This document shows positions 62,401-64,000 of a stretch of DNA of 64,000 nt, piece by piece; position 1 is the first letter of the stretch, and each line of letters begins with the position of its first letter. Origin of the DNA: Stackebrandtia endophytica. GTDB taxonomy: Bacteria; Actinomycetota; Actinomycetes; Mycobacteriales; Micromonosporaceae. A program made the position numbers and the translations under genes. The stretch spans positions 4,774,001-4,838,000 of the forward strand of contig NZ_VFOW01000001.1 of assembly GCF_006716355.1 (NCBI RefSeq), written 5' to 3'. The notes under the pieces were generated by a model, which was not told where the DNA came from, searched no databases, and worked only from the letters and a program-made list of their open reading frames with translations.

Positions 62401-64000
62401 TGACCGTGCGCAGCGTGGCGTGCCGATCGGCCAGGCGGTCGAAGGCCCGTTGGAGGATCAGTGGATCGACCGGGCCCTGTAGCCGTACCGCTCGCGCCTC
62501 GTTGTAGGTGCTGTGTTCGGGGAACAGCTGCTCCGCCAGCCAGAACCGCTCCTGAGCGAAGGACAGCGGACCGGACGATGGACCGGATGACGGTTCGGAC
62601 AGTGGTTCGGAGGGTTCTTCGGACTCTGGTTCGGTCGGCGTCGGCTCGGCGGTCTCCTCGGTCGACAGCGAGACGGGAAGCGGTTCGTCGACGGTCGCGG
62701 CGACCGTGACGAACCGTCGTCGCAGCGCGTCCAGGTGGGGAAGGGCGGCCATCGCCGGTTCGGCGGGCACCCCGAAGTCGAGGAACGCCGCGATCTCATC
62801 GGCTCCGGCGGCCATCAGGTCGGCGACGATCGGTGCGCAGCTGTCCACGGTGCCTATGAGCGCCCGGGACTCGCAGTAGCGCTCATAGGCCTTGCCCAGA
62901 AGGAACCGCAGGTCCTCCTCGGGGGTGTTGTGGACATCGATCGTCATCCCCAGACTGTTGGCGGCCTGTCCCAGCAACCCAAGCGACGAACGCATATAGC
63001 CGCAGAACGGCTCGAAGGCCTCGCGCCGAACGGTCGCCAGGTCCTCACCCAGGTAGGAGTGCACCAGGACGACGACCCGCCCACCCGCCGGATCCAGTCC
63101 CACCTCGGCGCGAGTCCGTCGATACAGCTCGATCCGTTCGGCCAGCTGCTCGATCGACTGGGTCATCAGATTGGTGACGATGCCCAGACCCTCCCGGGCC
63201 GCCAGCCGATAGGAATCCGGATTGCCGACCACCGCCGCGTACATCGGTGGCATCGACTGCACCGGAGTGGGGTACAGCTTGAGGTCGATGTCCTCACCGG
63301 TGCCCGACACCGCCGAGATCGCCTCGCCACTCCACAGTCGACGCAGCTCACCCAACTGTGAGTACATGGAGTCCCGGTGCGTGCCGTACCGCTGCGGGAA
63401 CAACGCGAAGTCGTTGGCGTGCCAGCCGCTGGCGACGCAGATACCGGCGCGACCGGCGGACAAGTTGTCCACAACCGACCATTCCTCCGCCACCCGGATG
63501 GTCTGGTGCAGCGGCAGGACCACCGAACCGGCGTGCAACCGAATCCGGTCGGTCTCCCTGGCCAGTGCCGCCGCCAGCACGGACGGGTTGGGGAACAGGC
63601 CGCCGAAGGAGTGGAAATGACGCTCCGGCAGCCAGGCGGCATGGAAGCCGTGCTGATCGGCGAATCGGGTGGCGTCGATGATGAAGTCGTATTTGTCGAC
63701 GCCGTCGGTGGTCTCGAGCGGGTAGTCCCCGAAGAAGTACACCGAGAAGTCCACGGCGTCGTGGTCGCCGGCCCGGTGGCCTGGTGGCGCGGCGTGATCG
63801 GCCGGGGGAGAAGCCGGTGGCTCCATCGTCGCAATGACGACCGGCGGCGTCACGGGGGCCGAGGGTCCGGGTACCACGGTGCCCGGTGACGCCGCGGGCG
63901 ATTCCACCGGAGGCACCGAGTCGGTGGTAGACAGTTGGGCCGCCACCAGCTCGGCCATCTGACCAACCAGTCGCACCTGCGACGCGGCCACCGCGGGCTC
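59489..64000 (-). CDS. NRPS with embedded luciferase-like monooxygenase (MupA/Atu3671 type), N-terminus outside window
   Basis: The frame is open to the right edge (1503 codons visible), so the protein is longer. From the visible N-terminus: a linker, then an FMN-dependent luciferase-like monooxygenase of the MupA/Atu3671 class (about 63760-62730; DFSVYFFGDYPL, PERHFHSFGG, NLSAGRAGICVASGWH). A condensation domain follows (about 62575-61300; HHAIIDT), an adenylation domain (about 61210-59830; IFTSGSTGAPK, NAYGPAET, YRTGDL, NGKVDRSQL) and a carrier domain with the phosphopantetheine serine in DLGGDSL (59655-59675). There is no thioesterase. The specificity pocket reads roughly D-V-M-L-V-V-A-I-V, with no confident substrate. 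Confidence 0.9.
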   Translation of the reverse strand, partial: EPAVAASQVRLVGQMAELVAAQLSTTDSVPPVESPAASPGTVVPGPSAPVTPPVVIATMEPPASPPADHAAPPGHRAGDHDAVDFSVYFFGDYPLETTDGVDKYDFIIDATRFADQHGFHAAWLPERHFHSFGGLFPNPSVLAAALARETDRIRLHAGSVVLPLHQTIRVAEEWSVVDNLSAGRAGICVASGWHANDFALFPQRYGTHRDSMYSQLGELRRLWSGEAISAVSGTGEDIDLKLYPTPVQSMPPMYAAVVGNPDSYRLAAREGLGIVTNLMTQSIEQLAERIELYRRTRAEVGLDPAGGRVVVLVHSYLGEDLATVRREAFEPFCGYMRSSLGLLGQAANSLGMTIDVHNTPEEDLRFLLGKAYERYCESRALIGTVDSCAPIVADLMAAGADEIAAFLDFGVPAEPAMAALPHLDALRRRFVTVAATVDEPLPVSLSTEETAEPTPTEPESEEPSEPLSEPSSGPSSGPLSFAQERFWLAEQLFPEHSTYNEARAVRLQGPVDPLILQRAFDRLADRHATLRTVIRVVDGQPRQIVRDDLTVELTVSDHLGQDESSVVAEVMSVESAHRFPLADGPLFRPRLLRFATDHHVLFLNAHHAIIDTVSAYRVAIEVSALYRAELTGGTADLPDLPMSYLEYAEAQRTAVESGEHDVDLAYWREHLAGDLPVLALPTDRPRPAVLRPAGASVVDYLSGDLSERARRYSGSRRSTMFMTLLAAMATTFRRLSGQSEVVIGAAIADRPDGAENLIGAMLNTIPLRIRQGEESFNDLLSLVRDTTMDGYQHGAVPFESILDVVKPPRDTSRTPLFQTLVVFENEDVFDLDLPEVTTTLLDVVPDRAIYDLAFYLANVADGVRVHAEYNTELFDESTVRGFIRQFEAVLEAAVTSPELPLPTLDTLTADDADRLSTWQRGPRPAPSAGPLSDQVARQAADDPTAIAIEHGEDTLDYQRLNRLADELAAQLTAAGVHHVVAVRLPRGPGLAVAHLAIRRHGGVCLPIDPSLPRDRVAFMLADTGCRLILTDEEAPFAGVARWHVTDLGETRSITAIPTAESAPDPGEDAAYLIFTSGSTGAPKAVPVDERGIDNACAWYRRRTELTAGTRTTITAGLGFDVFIMELWSALTAGARLVVPTEEARHDPAAMVEWLRQRHIEVAWLPTVLAEGVVALPASDRVPTRIIVTVGSALRVAPRPTAPFELVNAYGPAETSIVASHATIAPGSSTIPIGVPLPGTELYLLDDRLSPVPVGSTGEIHIGGIGVASGYLGRPELTAQRFVATSVGRLYRTGDLARWNDDGELEFLGRNDDQVKIRGFRVEPGEVTAALRAVEGVEDAVVIAEGDPVMLAAYLVGPTESDTADVVARIRRVLPDHMVPRRFAYLSALPLNRNGKVDRSQLPAARTVTVGTDAPDSAMEHQLAQLWCEELGLDTVGVTTSFFDLGGDSLAAARLVSQVRSMTGSAYPLLDFFRAPTIRAMAARVEQPTTTAPPARPGRVTGTV

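Noticed and set aside
1-64000. CRISPR arrays, tRNA or rRNA genes, insertion sequences
   Set aside because: I looked for regularly spaced repeats, tRNA T-arm sequences and transposase-like frames with terminal inverted repeats and found none I can support.

Overview
The window is high-GC DNA from an actinobacterium. The gene order thyX, dapA, RNase J, SDR, ftsK, pgsA, clgR, pspA, pspM matches a block known from Mycobacterium tuberculosis (Rv2754c to Rv2743c). Other actinobacterial markers are a PimB-type mannosyltransferase, a FadD15-type acyl-CoA ligase, a DtxR/IdeR-type iron box, and many genes whose -10 box sits about 7 nt before the start codon (leaderless transcripts). I infer a Glycomyces/Stackebrandtia- or Micromonospora-like organism; no rRNA or tRNA gene is present to settle this.

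Layout. 1-3.6 kb (minus): an FtsK/SpoIIIE-type ATPase cut by the left edge, a DUF4097 beta-repeat protein and a ribbon-helix-helix protein. 3.7-18.4 kb: the conserved housekeeping block (thyX, dapA, rnj, ftsK, rimO, pgsA, cinA, clgR-pspA-pspM), interrupted by an SDR, a secreted 5'-nucleotidase with PHO-box-like direct repeats upstream, and a DM13 protein. 18.4-22.8 kb: a SAM hydrolase (DUF62), a streptomycin-kinase-like protein, a small LPXTG surface protein and a disulfide oxidoreductase. 22.9-27.4 kb: an overlapping bioA-bioF-bioD operon facing a cytochrome P450. 27.4-29.7 kb: an ABC-F ribosome-protection-type protein behind a leader with a predicted leaderless 13-aa peptide and several hairpins, an attenuator-like arrangement. 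30-45 kb: NYN nuclease-like protein, M48 protease, PimB, a fadD-HK-RR operon, two SRPBCC proteins, ROK glucokinase, M20 amidohydrolase, LysE exporter, NUDIX protein, DUF3817 protein and a repeat-rich gap. 45-57 kb: a second two-component operon with a SHOCT protein, a flavin monooxygenase with a degenerate alpha/beta hydrolase, an ABC exporter, an esterase, PlsC, an iron-box-controlled DUF2470 protein divergent from an S4 ribosomal protein, an RpiB-like isomerase, a methyltransferase and a TetR/VOC divergent pair. 58-64 kb (minus): the end of a nonribosomal peptide cluster, with a module of luciferase-like monooxygenase, condensation, adenylation and carrier domains, then a separate TubC-docking/condensation protein. 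The cluster continues past the right edge.

Functional themes: core metabolism and envelope maintenance (PspA/ClgR stress system, PgsA, PimB, PlsC), a complete late biotin pathway, nutrient-responsive regulation (iron box, possible PHO box, TetR operator), antibiotic-related functions (ABC-F, aminoglycoside-kinase fold, ABC exporter) and specialised metabolism (NRPS). Convergent gene pairs are separated by strong hairpins with little or no U tract.
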